Positions 8,028 to 19,700 are shown, numbered from the stretch's first letter. The stretch is DNA of 64,000 nucleotides from Candidatus Schmidhempelia bombi str. Bimp (GCF_000471645.3 NZ_AWGA01000065.1:1-64000); one strand, 5' to 3'. The notes: generated from the sequence alone by a model not told the origin. Made by a program: numbers and translations.

Positions 8028-10895
8028 CTAGAGATCTTTAATAACAAAATACTGTTCTTGTAGCTTAATTTTATCGTCTTGATACGAGCTAAGTTTTTCT
8101 TTTTCTTTAGCAACTACCGCTTCAGGTGCTTTGTCGACAAAGCTAGCGTTTGATAATTTCCCAGTTATTCGTTTAATTTCAAGATCAATTTTCTCCATCT
8201 CTTTATTTAAACGAGTTAATTCTGTCTGTTTATCAATTAAACCAGCCATAGGAATAAGCAGTTCGGCACCATCAACTAATTTAGTTACAGATACGGGACC
8301 TCTATCGTTACCTTCTAAAATAACAATTTGTGATAAGCGTGCTAATGACTGAATAGACGTGACATTGTCACCTATTCTGCGATGTATTGTTTTCGAAACA
8401 TCTCGAACAAGTAACTCCAACGGTTTGCTTGGTGCAATATTCATTTCGGCACGGATGTTTCTGACAGCGATAATAACCTGTTTAATCCAATTGATATCAC
8501 TAATCGCTTGTTCATCATTTAGATTTTCATCATATTGAGGCATTGGTTGCAACATAATCGTATCAGCATTGATACCAGCTAAGCCTTTTACATTTTGCCA
8601 AATAGCTTCAGTAATAAATGGAATAATTGGATGTGCAAGTCGTAATAACGCTTCTAAAATAGAGATTAACGTATGTCTCGCCGCACGCTGCTGAGCCTCA
8701 TTACCATTGGCTAGCTCTGATTTAGTCAATTCTAAATACCAATCGCAGAATTGATTCCAAGTAAACTCATATAAAATACTCGCAGCCATATCAAATCGGT
8801 AAGTATCAAGTGCTTCGCGATATGCTTTAACTGTCTGATTAAATTCAGCAATAATCCATTTATCAGCTAAAGACAGATCCATGTCACCGCCTGCAAAACC
8901 GCAATCGAATCCTTCTGTATTCATTAATACATAACGGCTAGCATTCCATAATTTGTTACAGAAATTGCGATAGCCTTCAAGTCGTTTCATATCCCAATTA
9001 ATATCACGCCCAGTTGAAGCTAATGCGGCTAAAGTAAAACGCAAGGCGTCAGTGCCATGAGCATCAATTCCATTCGGAAATTGTTTTTCTGTGCGTTTAC
9101 GTATTTTATCTGCTAATTGAGGCTGCATCATATTGCCGGTACGTTTTTCTAACAATTCGTCAAGCGTGATACCATCTATCATATCTAAAGGATCAATGAC
9201 ATTACCTTTAGATTTAGACATTTTTTGCCCTTCTTCATCACGAATTAGTCCAGTCACATACACGGTTTTAAATGGAACTTGTGGTTTACCCTCTTCATCC
9301 TTAATAAAATGCATGGTCAACATGATCATTCTTGCGACCCAGAAGAAAATAATATCAAATCCAGTCACTAATACATCGGTGGGATGGAAAGTTTTAAGAT
9401 CATCGGTTTGTTCCGGCCAGCCGAGTGTCGAGAATGTCCATAGACCGGACGAGAACCAGGTGTCTAATACATCTTCATCTTGGGTTAACACAGTACTAGC
9501 ATTAATATGATAGTCGCGTCTAATTTCCTGCTCATCTCGACCCACATATACATTACCTTGTTCATCATACCAAGCAGGAATTCGGTGTCCCCACCATAAT
9601 TGCCGTGAAATACACCAATCTTGAATATCATTCATCCAAGAAAAATACATATTTTCATATTGTTTAGGTACGAATTGAATGTCACCTTTTTTAACTGCTT
9701 CAATCGCAACTTCTGCTAATGGCTTAGTCTTGACATACCATTGATCCGTCAGCATTGGTTCAATAACTACCCCACCCCGATCACCATATGGAATGGTAAG
9801 CGCATGTGGCTCGATCTTTTCTAAGATACCCTGTGCTTCAATAGCAGCAACAATCGCTTTACGTGCGGCAAAACGCTCTAAATGACGGAATGCTTGCGGT
9901 ATTTCATCGCTATAGATATCACATGGATTACCGTTTGTATCCAATACTTCTGCTTTTTCACGTATCTCACCATCAAAAGTAAAAATATTGATCATTGGTA
10001 ATTGATGGCGTTTGCCTACTTCATAGTCATTAAAGTCATGCGCGGGCGTAATTTTAACGCAGCCCGTTCCTTTTTCCATATCGGCATGTTCATCACCGAC
10101 AATTGGGATGGAGCGATTAACTAAAGGAAGAATAACATTTTTACCAATTAAATCTTTATATCTTGGATCTTCTGGATTTACAGCAACCCCTGTATCGCCT
10201 AATATCGTTTCTGGGCGTGTCGTAGCAACAACTAAATAATCGTGACCCTCTGCGGTTTTTACTCCATCGGCGAGTGGATAACGGATATACCACATTGAAC
10301 CGTTAACCTCTTTATTTTCAACTTCTAAATCAGATATCGCTGTACGTAACTTAGGATCCCAGTTAACTAAACGTTTTCCGCGATAAATAAGGTCTTCTTG
10401 ATATAAACGAACAAATACCTCTTTAACGGCATTAGATAATCCTTCATCCATGGTAAAACGTTCACGATCCCAATCAACGGAATCACCTAATCGACGCATT
10501 TGGCGGGTAATACTGCCGCCAGATTCGGCTTTCCATTGCCAAATCTTTTCTATAAACGTTTCCCGCCCATAATCATGGCGAGTTTTATTTTCTTCTGCTG
10601 CTATTTTTCGTTCTACCACCATCTGCGTCGCAATACCGGCATGGTCAGTACCTGATTGCCATAAAGTATTTTTACCTTGCATTCGATTGTAACGAATAAG
10701 CGCATCCATAATGGTTTGCTGAAAGGCATGCCCCATATGTAAACTACCCGTGACATTCGGTGGTGGTATTGCAATACAATAACTTGGTGCGGATTTGTCA
10801 CCATTTGGTTTAAAATAGCCTTGTGTTTCCCAATGTTGGTAAATAGGCTGCTCAATCTCTTGTGGATTATAGGTTTTGTTGAGTGTATTTTTCAT
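8028..10895 (-). CDS. valS: Valyl-tRNA synthetase
   Basis: Class I aminoacyl-tRNA synthetase charging tRNA-Val, with an editing domain. From the ATG chosen here the protein is 955 residues, near the E. coli 951. It carries [13 protein letters not shown] (HIGH motif), the editing-domain segment [33 protein letters not shown], and [10 protein letters not shown] (KMSKS). The C-terminal coiled-coil tail ([19 protein letters not shown]) is present. The frame is open to a TTG at 10937, but residues [12 protein letters not shown] from 10895 align with the known start. It is third in the order pepA-holC-valS, separated from holC by about 300 bases, so it may also have its own promoter. Confidence 0.97.
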   Translation of the reverse strand: MKNTLNKTYNPQEIEQPIYQHWETQGYFKPNGDKSAPSYCIAIPPPNVTGSLHMGHAFQQTIMDALIRYNRMQGKNTLWQSGTDHAGIATQMVVERKIAAEENKTRHDYGRETFIEKIWQWKAESGGSITRQMRRLGDSVDWDRERFTMDEGLSNAVKEVFVRLYQEDLIYRGKRLVNWDPKLRTAISDLEVENKEVNGSMWYIRYPLADGVKTAEGHDYLVVATTRPETILGDTGVAVNPEDPRYKDLIGKNVILPLVNRSIPIVGDEHADMEKGTGCVKITPAHDFNDYEVGKRHQLPMINIFTFDGEIREKAEVLDTNGNPCDIYSDEIPQAFRHLERFAARKAIVAAIEAQGILEKIEPHALTIPYGDRGGVVIEPMLTDQWYVKTKPLAEVAIEAVKKGDIQFVPKQYENMYFSWMNDIQDWCISRQLWWGHRIPAWYDEQGNVYVGRDEQEIRRDYHINASTVLTQDEDVLDTWFSSGLWTFSTLGWPEQTDDLKTFHPTDVLVTGFDIIFFWVARMIMLTMHFIKDEEGKPQVPFKTVYVTGLIRDEEGQKMSKSKGNVIDPLDMIDGITLDELLEKRTGNMMQPQLADKIRKRTEKQFPNGIDAHGTDALRFTLAALASTGRDINWDMKRLEGYRNFCNKLWNASRYVLMNTEGFDCGFAGGDMDLSLADKWIIAEFNQTVKAYREALDTYRFDMAASILYEFTWNQFCDWYLELTKSELANGNEAQQRAARHTLISILEALLRLAHPIIPFITEAIWQNVKGLAGINADTIMLQPMPQYDENLNDEQAISDINWIKQVIIAVRNIRAEMNIAPSKPLELLVRDVSKTIHRRIGDNVTSIQSLARLSQIVILEGNDRGPVSVTKLVDGAELLIPMAGLIDKQTELTRLNKEMEKIDLEIKRITGKLSNASFVDKAPEAVVAKEKEKLSSYQDDKIKLQEQYFVIKDL

Positions 10896-11193
10896 ATTTA
10901 TCTGTGATCGATCGGTTAATAATTTATAAGAGGTCAACTAAAGTTACGCTAGCACCACAATTAAACGATGTTACGCAAAATTACCCTAATTATTTAGCTT
11001 ATGATTTTTTATACTATTATCATTGAAAATAGCTATTTTTATTATAACTTATATTATAATGCGTCAAAAGTCATTCTATTTCAATGCCGTTATATAGACA
11101 TATTAGTCATATTTACTACGCTTAGGTCAGCGTCTATCTTCAAACTAAGTACGAGTTCCGTCATTAATAAATTAAGTAAAAACGTCTTTCTAT

Positions 11194-11679
11194 TTATATT
11201 AATGATTCTGATTCGTCTATTTCAACAGGTATTGTTTTTAGATGAAAACCTATATTTTTATAAGCTTTATAACGTTCTCTAGCTAATTGTTTTTCTGCTT
11301 CATCAAATGGGACAAAATCAATAATATCTTGATACATAGCAGAAAATTCAGCAACTTGCTCTTGTAAATTGATTAATAATTGCCTTGCACCTGTTGCACG
11401 CCGCTCAGGCCAACAAATCTCTACAGGCGCCCCTCCTCTAGGTCCTTCTCCAGCTAAATTATGCGGCAGAAAATGCGCTGTATCAAGTTGCCATAAAAAC
11501 TCATCTATTTTTTCCGCCTGTATTTGTGATTGACAAGCAATTAAGACCCGTTGTCGTTTTTGCCAAGCGATCAGTGCTTTTTGACAAGCTAAGTATTCAT
11601 GAGCAAGGATGGTTTCTCCTTGCTCTATTTGATAACTTTTTCCTGATTGGGAAAAAAGATAAAATAGTACTTTCTTCAT
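11194..11679 (-). CDS. holC: DNA polymerase III chi subunit
   Basis: Clamp-loader accessory subunit that links the replisome to SSB. It has 161 residues against 147 in E. coli; the extra length is an acidic C-terminal tail. The family signature FLPHNLAGEGPRGGAPVEICWP is intact, as is QLARERYKAYKNIGFHL near the end. The ATG directly abuts the pepA stop (no spacer), so the two are translationally coupled, as is conserved across gammaproteobacteria. Confidence 0.94.
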   Translation of the reverse strand: MKKVLFYLFSQSGKSYQIEQGETILAHEYLACQKALIAWQKRQRVLIACQSQIQAEKIDEFLWQLDTAHFLPHNLAGEGPRGGAPVEICWPERRATGARQLLINLQEQVAEFSAMYQDIIDFVPFDEAEKQLARERYKAYKNIGFHLKTIPVEIDESESLI

Positions 11680-13185
11680 CTAATCATTAAACTTTTTTGA
11701 GTGTTCAAGTAAAAATTGTACTAACATGGTCACAGGGCGACCCGTCGCGCCTTTATTTGCGCCCGATGTCCACGCCGTTCCCGCGATATCTAAATGAGCC
11801 CATTTATAGGCTTGCGTAAATCTTGATAAGAAACAACCAGCAGTAATGGTTCCTCCTTCTCTTCCGCCAGCATTAACCATATCAGCAATAGTTGAATCTA
11901 TCTGTTTTTGGAACGCTTCATCCATCGGCAGACGCCAAGTTTTATCCCCTGATTGTTGTGCAGCACTTAATAATAACTCAGCTAATTGATCATTATTAGC
12001 AATAAGACCATTATAATGGTGCCCTAATGCCACAATACAAGCACCAGTTAATGTTGCAATATCAATCACATACTCTGGATCAAATCTAGCGATATACGTT
12101 AGCGTATCACATAACACTAAACGCCCTTCGGCATCGGTATTAATCACCTCGATGGTTTGACCTGACATGGTCTTTATAATATCTCCTGGGCGATAAGAAG
12201 AGGCAGATGGCATATTTTCACACCCAGCCATTAAACCTACCACATTAATCGGTAACTTTAGGCGAGCAATGGTTTGCATAACACCAAACACTGTTGCTGC
12301 ACCACACATATCATATTTCATTTCATCCATCGACGCAGCTGGTTTGATAGAAATCCCACCTGAATCAAAGGTTAACCCTTTTCCTACTAGTACAATCGGT
12401 TTAGCTGAAGAATTAGATTGACCCTTGTATTCCATAATGGTTAATTTCGACTCATTATTCGAGCCTTGACCAACGGCTAAATAGGCATTCATGCCCAAAT
12501 CGGCTAATTGCTTTTCACCTAAAACAGTCGTTGTTATGCTAGAAAAACGATCAGCCAGTGCTTTACCTTGTTCCGCAAGATAGTCCGCATTACAAATATT
12601 CGGCGGTAAGTTGGCTAAATTTTTAGTGGCAACGATTCCTTCGGCTAATGCTACGCCTTCTATGAATCCCTGTTCTAGTTCTTGTTGCAAACTTTGTTTA
12701 TCCGTTACAACAGTAAATTTAGTTAGGATGGGAGGTTGGTTCTTTAATTGGGTTTTAAAATGATTAAATGCATAATAGTGGCTATCCACCACTTCAGTAA
12801 TGATGCGTGCAAATTGATAAGCACCGGTGTGTTGCTCAATAACATCTGGGTAAACTAGCGAAACTTGATTAATAGCTTTGGTTGTTAATTGTTGGCAAAT
12901 AGCTTCTAACCATTTCTTTGCGGCATTTAGATTAAAGGCTTTTTTATCACCACATCCGACAATCAATAATTTACGAATTGGGGTATTAGGAATTTGATAG
13001 AGTAGTGTTACATCCCCTAATTGCAATGTAATATCACCTTTATTAATTAAATCCTGAATATATCCCTGCGATATAGTATTAATTTGTTCAGCAACGGTAG
13101 ATAATTGATTATCATTGCAGAGTCCAAGCACGATACAATCATCAATTTGTGCCGCCAAATCTATATTTTTAACTAAAAATTCCAT
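11680..13185 (-). CDS. pepA: Leucyl aminopeptidase A (M17 family)
   Basis: Dinuclear-metal aminopeptidase of 501 residues (E. coli 503); in E. coli it also acts in Xer recombination and carAB regulation. The catalytic blocks VGKGLTFDSGGISIKPA and the M17 signature NTDAEGRLVLCDTL are intact. An AGGAG-type ribosome binding site precedes the ATG. It is the first gene of pepA-holC-valS and is divergent from lptF, with 133 bases for both promoters. Confidence 0.97.
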   Translation of the reverse strand: MEFLVKNIDLAAQIDDCIVLGLCNDNQLSTVAEQINTISQGYIQDLINKGDITLQLGDVTLLYQIPNTPIRKLLIVGCGDKKAFNLNAAKKWLEAICQQLTTKAINQVSLVYPDVIEQHTGAYQFARIITEVVDSHYYAFNHFKTQLKNQPPILTKFTVVTDKQSLQQELEQGFIEGVALAEGIVATKNLANLPPNICNADYLAEQGKALADRFSSITTTVLGEKQLADLGMNAYLAVGQGSNNESKLTIMEYKGQSNSSAKPIVLVGKGLTFDSGGISIKPAASMDEMKYDMCGAATVFGVMQTIARLKLPINVVGLMAGCENMPSASSYRPGDIIKTMSGQTIEVINTDAEGRLVLCDTLTYIARFDPEYVIDIATLTGACIVALGHHYNGLIANNDQLAELLLSAAQQSGDKTWRLPMDEAFQKQIDSTIADMVNAGGREGGTITAGCFLSRFTQAYKWAHLDIAGTAWTSGANKGATGRPVTMLVQFLLEHSKKFND

Positions 13186-13318
13186 ATCAAACTCCTAAGT
13201 AATTTTTATGTTATTCTATAGTCTCATAAAATGTTAGCAACAAAAAATTTCTATAACGTTGGCATAAATTCACGTTATAATAGCCTTATTAGTACATCCC
13301 TATTTTTCAGGATTTATA

Positions 13319-14425
13319 GTGATAATAACCAGATATGTCATTAAAGAAACATTAAAAACACAAACAGCAATTCTTTTTATACTGTTACTGATCTTTTTTT
13401 CTCAAAAATTGATTCGTATATTATCTGATGCTGTGAACGGTCTTATGCCAACCGATTTAATCTTGCCTTTTTTAATGTTAGGCATATCAGAGATGGCGCA
13501 ATTAATTTTGCCATTAAGTTTATTCTTAGGTATTCTTATCACTTTTGGGCGTCTCTATTTAACCAGTGAAATGACGGCAATGTTTGCCTGTGGCGTCAAT
13601 AAAAACGTCTTGTATAAGGTGGTTTTATTTTTATCATTAATTACCTGTGGATTAACGGTTGCTAATACAGTGTGGTTGGCCCCATGGTCTAGTTTACAAA
13701 AGGATTTTTTAATTCAAAATGCCAAAATGAACCCTAGTTTAGCTGGTTTATTAGAAGGGCAGTTTCAGACATCACCGCAAGGTGATGCGGTATTATATAT
13801 TGGTCATGTTAACAAGAATGAAATTGGCCATATTTTTATTGCTCAACTTGAACCGAAAGCAGGATTGCGTCCTTCTATTGTTATCGCGAATAAAGGGAAA
13901 ACGTTAGAAGATGGGGAAGGTAATCAAGTGATTTCTCTTGAAAAAGCGTCCCGTTATGAAGGATCCGCGTCACTTTATGATTTTCGTATTAGCGAATTTA
14001 ATAATTATCAGGCTATCATTAAACCAAAACAAGTGGTTAAAGATGAAGATGCTGTTAACGAAAATGTCGAACAACTCTCTTTTAATCAATTAAGGCAACT
14101 TAATACACCTAAGGCAAATGCAGAATATCATTGGCGTTTAACGTTACTATTTTCTGTACCATTAATGGCATTTCTGGTAGTACCATTAAGTGAAGTAAGA
14201 TCCCGCCAAGGAAAAATAGGCAATTTTTTACCCGCGTTATTACTTTATTTGGTCTATTTCCTACTACAAAGTTCAATGAAAGCGAATGGAGCGAAAGGGC
14301 GCATAGATCCAGCAACGTGGATGTGGTTAATCAATATTATCTATTTTATTATCGCTATAGTATTTAATTTATGGAACACCATATTTATGCGCAAAATACG
14401 TTTAAAATATAAAGGAGCTGCGTAA
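13319..14425 (+). CDS. lptF: LPS export ABC transporter permease LptF
   Basis: Inner-membrane permease of the LptB2FG complex, which pulls lipopolysaccharide from the inner membrane and feeds it to the LptC-LptA bridge. The 368 residues match the family: membrane helices near residues 10-30, 50-75 and 95-120, a periplasmic beta-jellyroll, then three C-terminal helices from about 270. The N-terminus MIITRYVIKETLKTQ from a GTG codon aligns with LptF. It is followed immediately by lptG with no spacer. Confidence 0.96.
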   Translation: MIITRYVIKETLKTQTAILFILLLIFFSQKLIRILSDAVNGLMPTDLILPFLMLGISEMAQLILPLSLFLGILITFGRLYLTSEMTAMFACGVNKNVLYKVVLFLSLITCGLTVANTVWLAPWSSLQKDFLIQNAKMNPSLAGLLEGQFQTSPQGDAVLYIGHVNKNEIGHIFIAQLEPKAGLRPSIVIANKGKTLEDGEGNQVISLEKASRYEGSASLYDFRISEFNNYQAIIKPKQVVKDEDAVNENVEQLSFNQLRQLNTPKANAEYHWRLTLLFSVPLMAFLVVPLSEVRSRQGKIGNFLPALLLYLVYFLLQSSMKANGAKGRIDPATWMWLINIIYFIIAIVFNLWNTIFMRKIRLKYKGAA

Positions 14426-15490
14426 ATGTTGGGTATTTTGGATCGCTACATTGGCAAAAATATTCTTAATACCATTGGTTTAAGCTTGCTATTATTAGTT
14501 GGATTATCGGGTATTATTCGTTTCATTGATCAATTACGTAAAGTTCGTGAAAGTTATGACGCTTTTTCTGCTGCCTATTATGCATTTCTAATGATACCTA
14601 AGGATATTGAGGTTTTCTTTCCTATTGCGGCTCTACTTGGGGCGTTAATTGGATTAGGTATTTTAGCTTCGAACAGTGAATTAGTCGTGATGGAAACCGC
14701 TGGTTTTAGCCGCCTTCGTATAGCCAATTCGATGATGAAAACCGCTATTCCTTTAGTATTATTGACGATGGCTGTTGGGGAATGGGTTGCGCCTTATGGT
14801 GAGCAAACTGCACGTAATATGCGTTCAGAAAAAATTTATGGTAGATCATTAATCGCCACCCATAATAGTATTTGGGCGAAAGATGGCAATAATTTTGTAC
14901 ATATAGCTCGGATCAACAGTGATCAATCAATTAAAGATATTGATATTTATGTGATTGAAGATAATAAATTAACAAAATTAATTCATGCGGCGAATGGGGA
15001 ATTTAAAGATAATGCATGGATACTAACACAAGTCGATGAGTCGATTCTATCTGATCCTAATCAAATAACAGGTAGTAGTATGATGAATACGACTTGGCAT
15101 ACCTCAATTACTCCAGATAAACTTGGTATTGTCGCTTTGGAGCCTGAATCACTTTCTGCGACGGGTCTTTATCACTATATAGCTTATCTTCGTGGCAGCG
15201 GGCAAGATTCATCAAATTATCAATTACTATTCTGGAAAAAAGTATTTAAGCCGCTTACCGTCGCAGTAATGATGTTGATGGCACTATCCTTTATTTTTGG
15301 TCCCTTACGGTCGGTATCAATGGGAACAAGAATCTTAGCTGGGATCAGTGTTGGATTCCTATTTTATATATTAGATATGCTGTTTTCCCAAATTAGTGTT
15401 GTGGCTGGATTCAGTCCTTTTATTGGTGCATTATTACCTGGACTACTATTTTTAATCATCAGCTTTTATCTATTATATCGGAAACGTTAA
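14426..15490 (+). CDS. lptG: LPS export ABC transporter permease LptG
   Basis: Partner permease of LptF in lipopolysaccharide export. The 354 residues have the same architecture: helices at the N-terminus (MLGILDRYIGKNILNTIG), a central periplasmic domain (about 130-265) and C-terminal helices containing FIFGPLRSVSMGTRI, a conserved LptG segment. The ATG directly follows the TAA of lptF, showing coupled translation. It converges with ruvB, and a hairpin lies between them. Confidence 0.96.
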   Translation: MLGILDRYIGKNILNTIGLSLLLLVGLSGIIRFIDQLRKVRESYDAFSAAYYAFLMIPKDIEVFFPIAALLGALIGLGILASNSELVVMETAGFSRLRIANSMMKTAIPLVLLTMAVGEWVAPYGEQTARNMRSEKIYGRSLIATHNSIWAKDGNNFVHIARINSDQSIKDIDIYVIEDNKLTKLIHAANGEFKDNAWILTQVDESILSDPNQITGSSMMNTTWHTSITPDKLGIVALEPESLSATGLYHYIAYLRGSGQDSSNYQLLFWKKVFKPLTVAVMMLMALSFIFGPLRSVSMGTRILAGISVGFLFYILDMLFSQISVVAGFSPFIGALLPGLLFLIISFYLLYRKR

Positions 15491-15501
15491 GAGACTCTAT
15501 C

Positions 15502-15541
15502 ATTAACCATGGTGGAATCAACTAATTTAACCATGGTTAAT
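15502..15541. repeat. Inverted repeat between convergent lptG and ruvB
   Basis: Perfect 11-bp arms ATTAACCATGG (15502-15512) and CCATGGTTAAT (15531-15541) enclose an 18-base loop. Each arm contains the palindrome CCATGG. Its site between converging genes suggests a terminator, but there is no T run. Confidence 0.5.
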
Positions 15542-15634
15542 TAACTAACAGAATATCTTGATATTTTGCACTGTTTTTTACGTTGTTACCCAGTATTCAT
15601 ACCTAAATTATAAATATCATGGATTGGGAATCAT

Positions 15635-16645
15635 TCATGATGAGTGAGGAAACGTTATACCAAAATGACGATAAGCGTGTGGAGTTGCAATTCGTCCACG
15701 TGGTGTACGCTGAATAAAACCTTGCTGAATTAAGTAAGGTTCAAGGACATCTTCAATGGTTTCGCGTTCTTCTCCAATCGCCGCAGCAAGATTATCTAAT
15801 CCAACCGGCCCACCTAAAAACTTCTCAATAATCGCCAATAATAGTTTTCGATCCATATAATCAAAACCTTGAACATCGACATCTAACATATCAAGTGCTT
15901 GATTAGCGATTTCTCCAGTTGCCGTACCATCAGAACAGACCTGCGCAAAATCTCTAACCCGCCTTAACAAGCGATTAGCGATGCGAGGGGTTCCTCTAGA
16001 ACGTTTAGCAATATACAGTGCCGCCTCATCCGTTAAATTTAAATCAAGATATTTAGCGCTACGACTAACAATATATTGTAAGTCTTCAACTTTATAAAAT
16101 TCAAGACGCTGTACAATACCAAATCGATCTCGTAATGGTGACGTTAACGAGCCAGCACGGGTTGTAGCACCAATTAAAGTAAATGGTGGTAAATCAATTT
16201 TGATTGAACGAGCGGCTGGCCCTTCACCAATCATAATATCGAGTTGATAATCTTCCATTGCTGGATAAAGGATCTCTTCAACGACAGGCGATAAACGATG
16301 AATTTCATCAATAAAAAGTACATCATGAGGCTCAAGATTGGTTAGCATAGCCGCTAAATCACCCGCTTTTTCAAGCACAGGCCCTGAAGTTGTTCTTAAA
16401 TTAACATTCATTTCGTTAGCTACAATATTGGCTAATGTCGTTTTTCCTAACCCAGGTGGACCAAAAATAAGCAAATGATCTAGTGCATCACCGCGTTGTT
16501 TTGCTGCTTGAATAAAAATTTTCATCTGCGCTTTAACATGAGACTGCCCGATATACTCATCTAATAATTTAGGCCTGATGGCTCGGTCTATTGTTTCATC
16601 TTCATGTTTTGCCACAGGAGAGATCAATCGATCTGCTTCTATCAT
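15635..16645 (-). CDS. ruvB: Holliday junction branch-migration helicase RuvB
   Basis: AAA+ ATPase motor of the RuvAB complex that drives branch migration of Holliday junctions. The 336 residues match E. coli. Walker A is [12 protein letters not shown], Walker B is LFIDEIHRL, sensor 1 is [19 protein letters not shown], and the C-terminal winged-helix domain ends with [17 protein letters not shown]. It follows ruvA with a 33-base gap and is presumably cotranscribed from the LexA-boxed promoter. Confidence 0.98.
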   Translation of the reverse strand: MIEADRLISPVAKHEDETIDRAIRPKLLDEYIGQSHVKAQMKIFIQAAKQRGDALDHLLIFGPPGLGKTTLANIVANEMNVNLRTTSGPVLEKAGDLAAMLTNLEPHDVLFIDEIHRLSPVVEEILYPAMEDYQLDIMIGEGPAARSIKIDLPPFTLIGATTRAGSLTSPLRDRFGIVQRLEFYKVEDLQYIVSRSAKYLDLNLTDEAALYIAKRSRGTPRIANRLLRRVRDFAQVCSDGTATGEIANQALDMLDVDVQGFDYMDRKLLLAIIEKFLGGPVGLDNLAAAIGEERETIEDVLEPYLIQQGFIQRTPRGRIATPHAYRHFGITFPHSS

Positions 16646-16678
16646 AAAACCTTCTTATCTTATTTACTATGGTTACAT

Positions 16679-17290
16679 TTATAAGGCAGCCTTTAGTGCT
16701 TCCTTAATTAGGGTCTCACTATCTATATCAGGACGCATAAATTTACTGACCATTTTACTCGCCTCTTGTGGTTTATATCCTAATGCGGTTAATGCAGAAA
16801 TAGCTTCGAATTCAATCGTTTGCTGTTGATGAGCTACCTGATTCGCTGCTGGGGATAACGAGGTTAATGATTGCATCGGATCACCTAAGCGTTTTAATCG
16901 ATCTTTCATTTCTACAATCAGTCGCTCTGCCGTTTTTTTACCAACACCAGGAAGTTTAACTAATGTTGTAATTTCGCCTTGTTCCACTGCTTGCATAAAT
17001 TGCTGCGCAGACATACCAGATAAAATAGCTAACGCTAATTTAGGTCCCACGCCATTAACTTTAATCAACTCTCTAAATAAAGCTCGTTCCTGTTTGTGAT
17101 TAAAACCATATAATAACTGCGCATCTTCTCTTACCACAAAATGCGTAAAAATAATTACTTCTTTACCATCATCGGGAAGCTCATAAAAACACGTCATGGG
17201 CATAGCAACTTCATACCCAACGCCATTAACTTCAATTAATACGTCTGGCGGTTGCTTCGCCAAAATAATACCGCGTAAATGTCCAATCAT
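16679..17290 (-). CDS. ruvA: Holliday junction DNA-binding protein RuvA
   Basis: Tetrameric Holliday junction-recognition subunit for RuvB, 203 residues as in the family. It has the N-terminal OB domain ([15 protein letters not shown]), tandem helix-hairpin-helix motifs ([13 protein letters not shown] and [16 protein letters not shown]), the acidic pin region, and the C-terminal RuvB-contact domain ([13 protein letters not shown]). A LexA box sits 70 bp upstream of the ATG. Unlike in many relatives, it is separated from ruvC by more than 800 bases. Confidence 0.98.
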   Translation of the reverse strand: MIGHLRGIILAKQPPDVLIEVNGVGYEVAMPMTCFYELPDDGKEVIIFTHFVVREDAQLLYGFNHKQERALFRELIKVNGVGPKLALAILSGMSAQQFMQAVEQGEITTLVKLPGVGKKTAERLIVEMKDRLKRLGDPMQSLTSLSPAANQVAHQQQTIEFEAISALTALGYKPQEASKMVSKFMRPDIDSETLIKEALKAAL

Positions 17291-17359
17291 TCTCTTTACC
17301 CTTTACTAAAATTATTGCGGTTAAGTTTACCTGATGATAACCAAAGAATAAAGACAAAA

Positions 17360-17375
17360 CTGTATAAATACACAG
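17360..17375 (-). promoter_or_regulatory. LexA (SOS) box upstream of ruvAB
   Basis: CTGTATAAATACACAG is an exact CTGT-N8-ACAG match, extended by flanking A and T to ACTG...CAGT symmetry. It lies 70 bp before the ruvA start. E. coli ruvAB is a known SOS operon, while ruvC-yebC is not; that separation matches this layout. Confidence 0.8.
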
Positions 17376-18132
17376 TTAAAGCAACTAAGTTTAGTTAATA
17401 TGAAGAGAGTTATTTTTATGTTTTATTCTAATACTGGATTAACAAACCTTAAAAAATTATTGCCGATAGGTCAAAAATCAATGAGCTGTTCGGATTAACT
17501 ATATAATAAATGAACTATAGCAAGTTTTTAATGGCTATACACTATATAAAGAATAAATCAATTGGCAATATAAAACGTAATAGCCATAACTAAACTATAT
17601 CTAATGTGGCGCTATCCTTTTTGGCTTAAAAGAATAGTACTAATCGCTTGGTGCTACGACAAAAAACAAATGAATAAAAAACATAAACAATACTAAATAA
17701 GAAAGCAATTTTCTAATCTGTGATTAACGTGCATGCCAATACGACTTACCATCATGACCGTATCTAAATAAATGTGTAAATGAAGCAAGGTAACAACTAA
17801 TAGATAACGATAATCTTAATTAACTTATTATTTTTTAATGGGTTGAGATCTAACTTACATGCGACTTTTGCTCTGAACAGTGGTTTTAAAATCTGAAAAA
17901 CTAAATAAAATTAGCAGCATTACTTATAATATAGTAAGGATATGGGGCTCTAATTACTATCCTTGTCTTAAGTAAATATAGAAATTTACTTAAGATAAAA
18001 TAATTAGATGATAAGCATAATAAATAAATCGAATTATCATAGATAAATCAGCTGAAATACAAAGGTAATATACGTTGGTTAGGCGAGGAAAATTGATAAG
18101 AAATAGAAGTTATACATGCTTGGCCAGTCTTT
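17376..18132. other. Gene-free spacer between ruvA and ruvC
   Basis: About 760 bases beyond the LexA box hold no credible coding frame on either strand. The only clear structure is a perfect 12-bp hairpin at 17966-17995. Such a gap inside the ruv cluster suggests deletion or decay of an intervening gene, but I recognise no remnant. Confidence 0.5.
17966..17995. repeat. Perfect 12-bp hairpin in the ruvC-ruvA gap
   Basis: TCTTAAGTAAAT and its exact complement enclose the six-base loop ATAGAA. No T tract follows on either strand, so it is not a standard intrinsic terminator. It may protect the 3' end of the yebC-ruvC transcript, whose stop codon is about 140 bases away. Confidence 0.55.
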
Positions 18133-18648
18133 TCATTTTTTATAGGAAAAAGCTAACTTATTGGTACTTAATTTAATTAAATGTTGACTCAAATGTGCAT
18201 GAGTGATGGCAATGGCTAAAGCATCGGCAGCATCCGCTTGGGGATGACCAGGTAATTTAAGTAAGGTTTTTACCATATGCTGAACTTGCAATTTATCAGC
18301 CGCCCCCGTCCCTACTACAGATTGTTTAACTTGACGCGCTGCATATTCAAATACAGGTAAGTCTTGATTAACTGCTGCTACAATTGCCGCGCCCCTTGCT
18401 TGACCTAATTTCAGAGCGGAATCAGCATTGCGCGCCATAAAAACTTGTTCGATAGCAAAGAATTGTGGCTGAAATTGTAAGATGATCTCTTGAACTCCAG
18501 CATATACCCGCTTTAAGCGAGTTGGCATATCTTCAGCAGCAGTGCGAATGCAACCACTGCCAAGATAATCTAGTTGCCGACCCACCTGACGAATGACACC
18601 ATAACCGGTTAATCGTGAACCAGGATCAATGCCTAAAATAATAGTCAT
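18133..18648 (-). CDS. ruvC: Holliday junction resolvase RuvC
   Basis: RNase H-fold endonuclease that cuts Holliday junctions symmetrically. The 171 residues match the family (173 in E. coli). Catalytic acidic residues are in [14 protein letters not shown] (Asp), [11 protein letters not shown] (Glu) and [17 protein letters not shown] (Asp pair). It follows yebC with only three bases between stop and start, the conserved yebC-ruvC arrangement. Confidence 0.97.
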   Translation of the reverse strand: MTIILGIDPGSRLTGYGVIRQVGRQLDYLGSGCIRTAAEDMPTRLKRVYAGVQEIILQFQPQFFAIEQVFMARNADSALKLGQARGAAIVAAVNQDLPVFEYAARQVKQSVVGTGAADKLQVQHMVKTLLKLPGHPQADAADALAIAITHAHLSQHLIKLSTNKLAFSYKK

Positions 18649-18651
18649 TAA

Positions 18652-19395
18652 TTATAATGTTGCCGCAACTTCGTCAGAAACTTCACCGTTATGATAAACT
18701 TCCTGAACATCATCACAATCTTCAAGCATATCAATCAGACGTAATAATTTTGGCGCCGAATCAATATCTAAATCAACCTTCGTCGCTGGGATTAATGATA
18801 CTTCAGCCGATTCTGCGACCAAACCAGTGGCATCAAGCGCATCTTTCACTTCACCAAAATGGTCTGGCGAGGTAAAGACATCAATCGCACCATCATCATA
18901 AGTTACAACGTCATCTGCGCCAGCTTCTAATGCCGCTTCCATTACTTTATCTTCATCCGCACCTGCCGCATAAGAAATGACCCCTTTTTTGGAGAATAAA
19001 TAAGACACCGAACCATCAGTACCAAGATTACCACCAGTTTTAGTAAAGGCATGTCTTACATCAGAAACCGTACGATTACGATTATCACTTAAACATTCGA
19101 CCATTACCGCCGTACCGCCTGGTCCATAGCCTTCATAAATAATCGTTTCCATGTTGCTATCATCTTCGCCGCCAACCCCACGTGCAATAGCACGGTTCAT
19201 GGTATCACGAGTCATATTGTTTGATAACGCTTTATCCATTGCAGCACGTAAACGCGGATTTGAGGCAGGATCACCTCCTCCTAATTTTGCTGCAGTCACT
19301 AATTCACGGATTATTTTAGTGAATATTTTTCCACGTTTAGCATCCTGAGCGGCTTTACGATGTTTAGTATTAGCCCACTTACTATGACCTGCCAT
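18652..19395 (-). CDS. yebC: YebC/PmpR-family protein (TACO1-like)
   Basis: Conserved protein of the YebC/TACO1 family, described as a transcriptional regulator and, more recently, as a translation factor helping at polyproline stretches. From [20 protein letters not shown] it has 247 residues, the usual length. GRGVGGEDD-like and YEGYGPGG blocks are intact. The frame extends four codons upstream to an ATG at 19407, but the ATG at 19395 has a GGAG site eight bases before it and is the family start. Confidence 0.95.
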   Translation of the reverse strand: MAGHSKWANTKHRKAAQDAKRGKIFTKIIRELVTAAKLGGGDPASNPRLRAAMDKALSNNMTRDTMNRAIARGVGGEDDSNMETIIYEGYGPGGTAVMVECLSDNRNRTVSDVRHAFTKTGGNLGTDGSVSYLFSKKGVISYAAGADEDKVMEAALEAGADDVVTYDDGAIDVFTSPDHFGEVKDALDATGLVAESAEVSLIPATKVDLDIDSAPKLLRLIDMLEDCDDVQEVYHNGEVSDEVAATL

Positions 19396-19682
19396 AAGAA
19401 TCTCCAATAACTTATTTAATCATTTATAAAAAACAACGCATTTTAACAGAAACTAATGATAATTTCATTATTTGTAAAGGGATATCTTATAATCAAAAAC
19501 TACCAATCCATTGATTAAAGTAACTATCACTTTCTAACCTATCTTATCGATAATTAACATTGGATTAGTCAGAATTCATGAAAACGTGACGGAGTGGTTA
19601 TCAACGTAGGAAAGCATGAAAAAATAATACCCATGAATAGCGACAATGGCCTGAGCTGTCGGTAATTGTTAGCTCATCTTAA
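19396..19682. other. Intergenic region upstream of yebC and the secreted-protein gene
   Basis: About 290 bases hold the divergent promoters. No open frame or RNA gene is recognised. Confidence 0.4.
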
Positions 19683-19700
19683 ATGTTCACTTTTTTTAAA

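Noticed and set aside
10896-10937. Upstream TTG start for valS
   Set aside because: The added 14 residues have no counterpart in the family, and the ATG at 10895 matches the known N-terminus.
11001-11282. 93-codon plus-strand frame between valS and holC
   Set aside because: It runs into the holC coding region on the opposite strand, is composed of AT-driven residues (Ile, Tyr, Phe) and has no ribosome site.
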